Below, piece after piece: positions 5,092 through 5,434 of a stretch of DNA of 5,434 nt. The position numbers and the translations under genes are program-made. Below the pieces are notes generated by a model that worked only from the letters and a program-made list of their open reading frames with translations, was not told the origin of the DNA and did not search any database. Within the stretch, counting starts at the first letter, position 1; each line of letters starts with the position of its first letter. The stretch comes from Ferrimicrobium sp. (GTDB lineage: Bacteria; Actinomycetota; Acidimicrobiia; Acidimicrobiales; Acidimicrobiaceae), in the NCBI GenBank assembly GCA_027365375.1, contig DAHXNM010000296.1, positions 1 to 5,434 of the forward strand. Direction: 5' to 3'.

Positions 5092-5434
5092 TTGCACTGT
5101 ATTGAATGTGGAGTGGAGATAGACAACGAACACGAGGGCACCTGCCACTACGAACGCGGGTGCTGCTCACCTGAGTGTCTGCTTGCTTGGGAGCGCTATC
5201 GCATTGGTGAGGTTTGTCGTCAATACCCGTTTATGGACGAAATTGTGGAGCGGCACGATCTCGCACGAGCGTTGGAATTTCTAACCACGCTGCTGAACTG
5301 TCGTGTGACGATCGATAGAGGACCGGGCTGGACCGTGGGCGCGGATACGGTGTGGTTGAGTCCAGACTGGGAATGGTTCGGGTCCGACACCGCCCACATC
5401 TTCGATTCGATTGCCGGTTTCTCGATCACCGACA
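5092..5434 (+). CDS. Zinc-finger-like protein, partial, TTG start
   Basis: An open frame of 114 complete codons from TTG 5092 to the window edge, so the C terminus is missing. The N terminus reads C-I-E-C (C3, C6) and later C-C-S-P-E-C-L (C24, C25, C29), with C18 and H19 between. This is a four-cysteine zinc-binding pattern of the C-x2-C...C-x3-C type, as in treble-clef or FCS/MYM-like fingers. Residues about 47-75 are helical, and about 75-114 look like a beta-rich domain with several Trp residues. Zinc binding is inferred from spacing; the family is not recognised. The start is set by the overlapping ribosome binding site and stop. It lies 97 bases downstream of the recombinase, behind a hairpin, and may be a further early gene of the element. 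The next in-frame ATG is at about codon 47, well inside the protein, so TTG is preferred. Confidence 0.7.
   Translation, partial: MHCIECGVEIDNEHEGTCHYERGCCSPECLLAWERYRIGEVCRQYPFMDEIVERHDLARALEFLTTLLNCRVTIDRGPGWTVGADTVWLSPDWEWFGSDTAHIFDSIAGFSITD

Noticed and set aside
1..5434. tRNA genes, CRISPR arrays, insertion sequences, attachment sites
   Set aside because: No T-loop/acceptor pattern, no regularly spaced repeats, no transposase or integrase reading frame and no paired terminal repeats were seen.

Overview
The window reads as part of a mobile genetic element (phage, prophage or plasmid) from a bacterium of moderately high GC content. Strong GGAGG-type ribosome binding sites, GC-rich third codon positions and the style of the proteins suggest an actinobacterial host or one with similar gene content. 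Host identity is inference only. No tRNA, rRNA, CRISPR array or transposase was seen.

Layout. Bases 1-239 are a leader region with a small palindrome and a short direct repeat. Bases 240-905 (+) encode a 221-residue predicted secreted protein with a cysteine- and tryptophan-rich C-terminal domain. Bases 906-1514 hold no convincing intact gene. They do hold a second coding copy of an 11-residue peptide from the secreted protein, which looks like the remnant of a decayed relative. Bases 1515-3910 are a minus-strand operon, read from 3910 downwards: a 62-residue membrane-anchored peptide, a 192-residue P-loop kinase-like protein, an accessory protein that is probably 242 residues long but is broken by one in-frame TAG, and a 274-residue ParB-like/DGQHR-type protein. 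Bases 3911-4034 are a divergent promoter region. Bases 4035-4994 (+) encode a RecT/Bet-family single-strand annealing recombinase, followed by a 13-bp hairpin. From 5092 a zinc-finger-like protein begins at a TTG codon and runs off the window.

Functional reading. The Bet recombinase, which anneals single-stranded DNA for recombination or repair of element DNA, and the ParB-like gene with its translationally coupled partner are typical early or replication-region genes of actinophages and plasmids. The kinase and the membrane peptide travel with the ParB-like pair. The secreted protein points away from this module and looks like accessory cargo.

Most notable points: (1) the amber codon at 2954-2956 inside an otherwise continuous, family-like reading frame; (2) an 11-residue peptide encoded twice, about 500 bases apart, with all seven base differences synonymous; (3) a TTG-started gene placed precisely by a TGA-overlapping ribosome binding site; (4) a shared promoter-like element upstream of two minus-strand genes.
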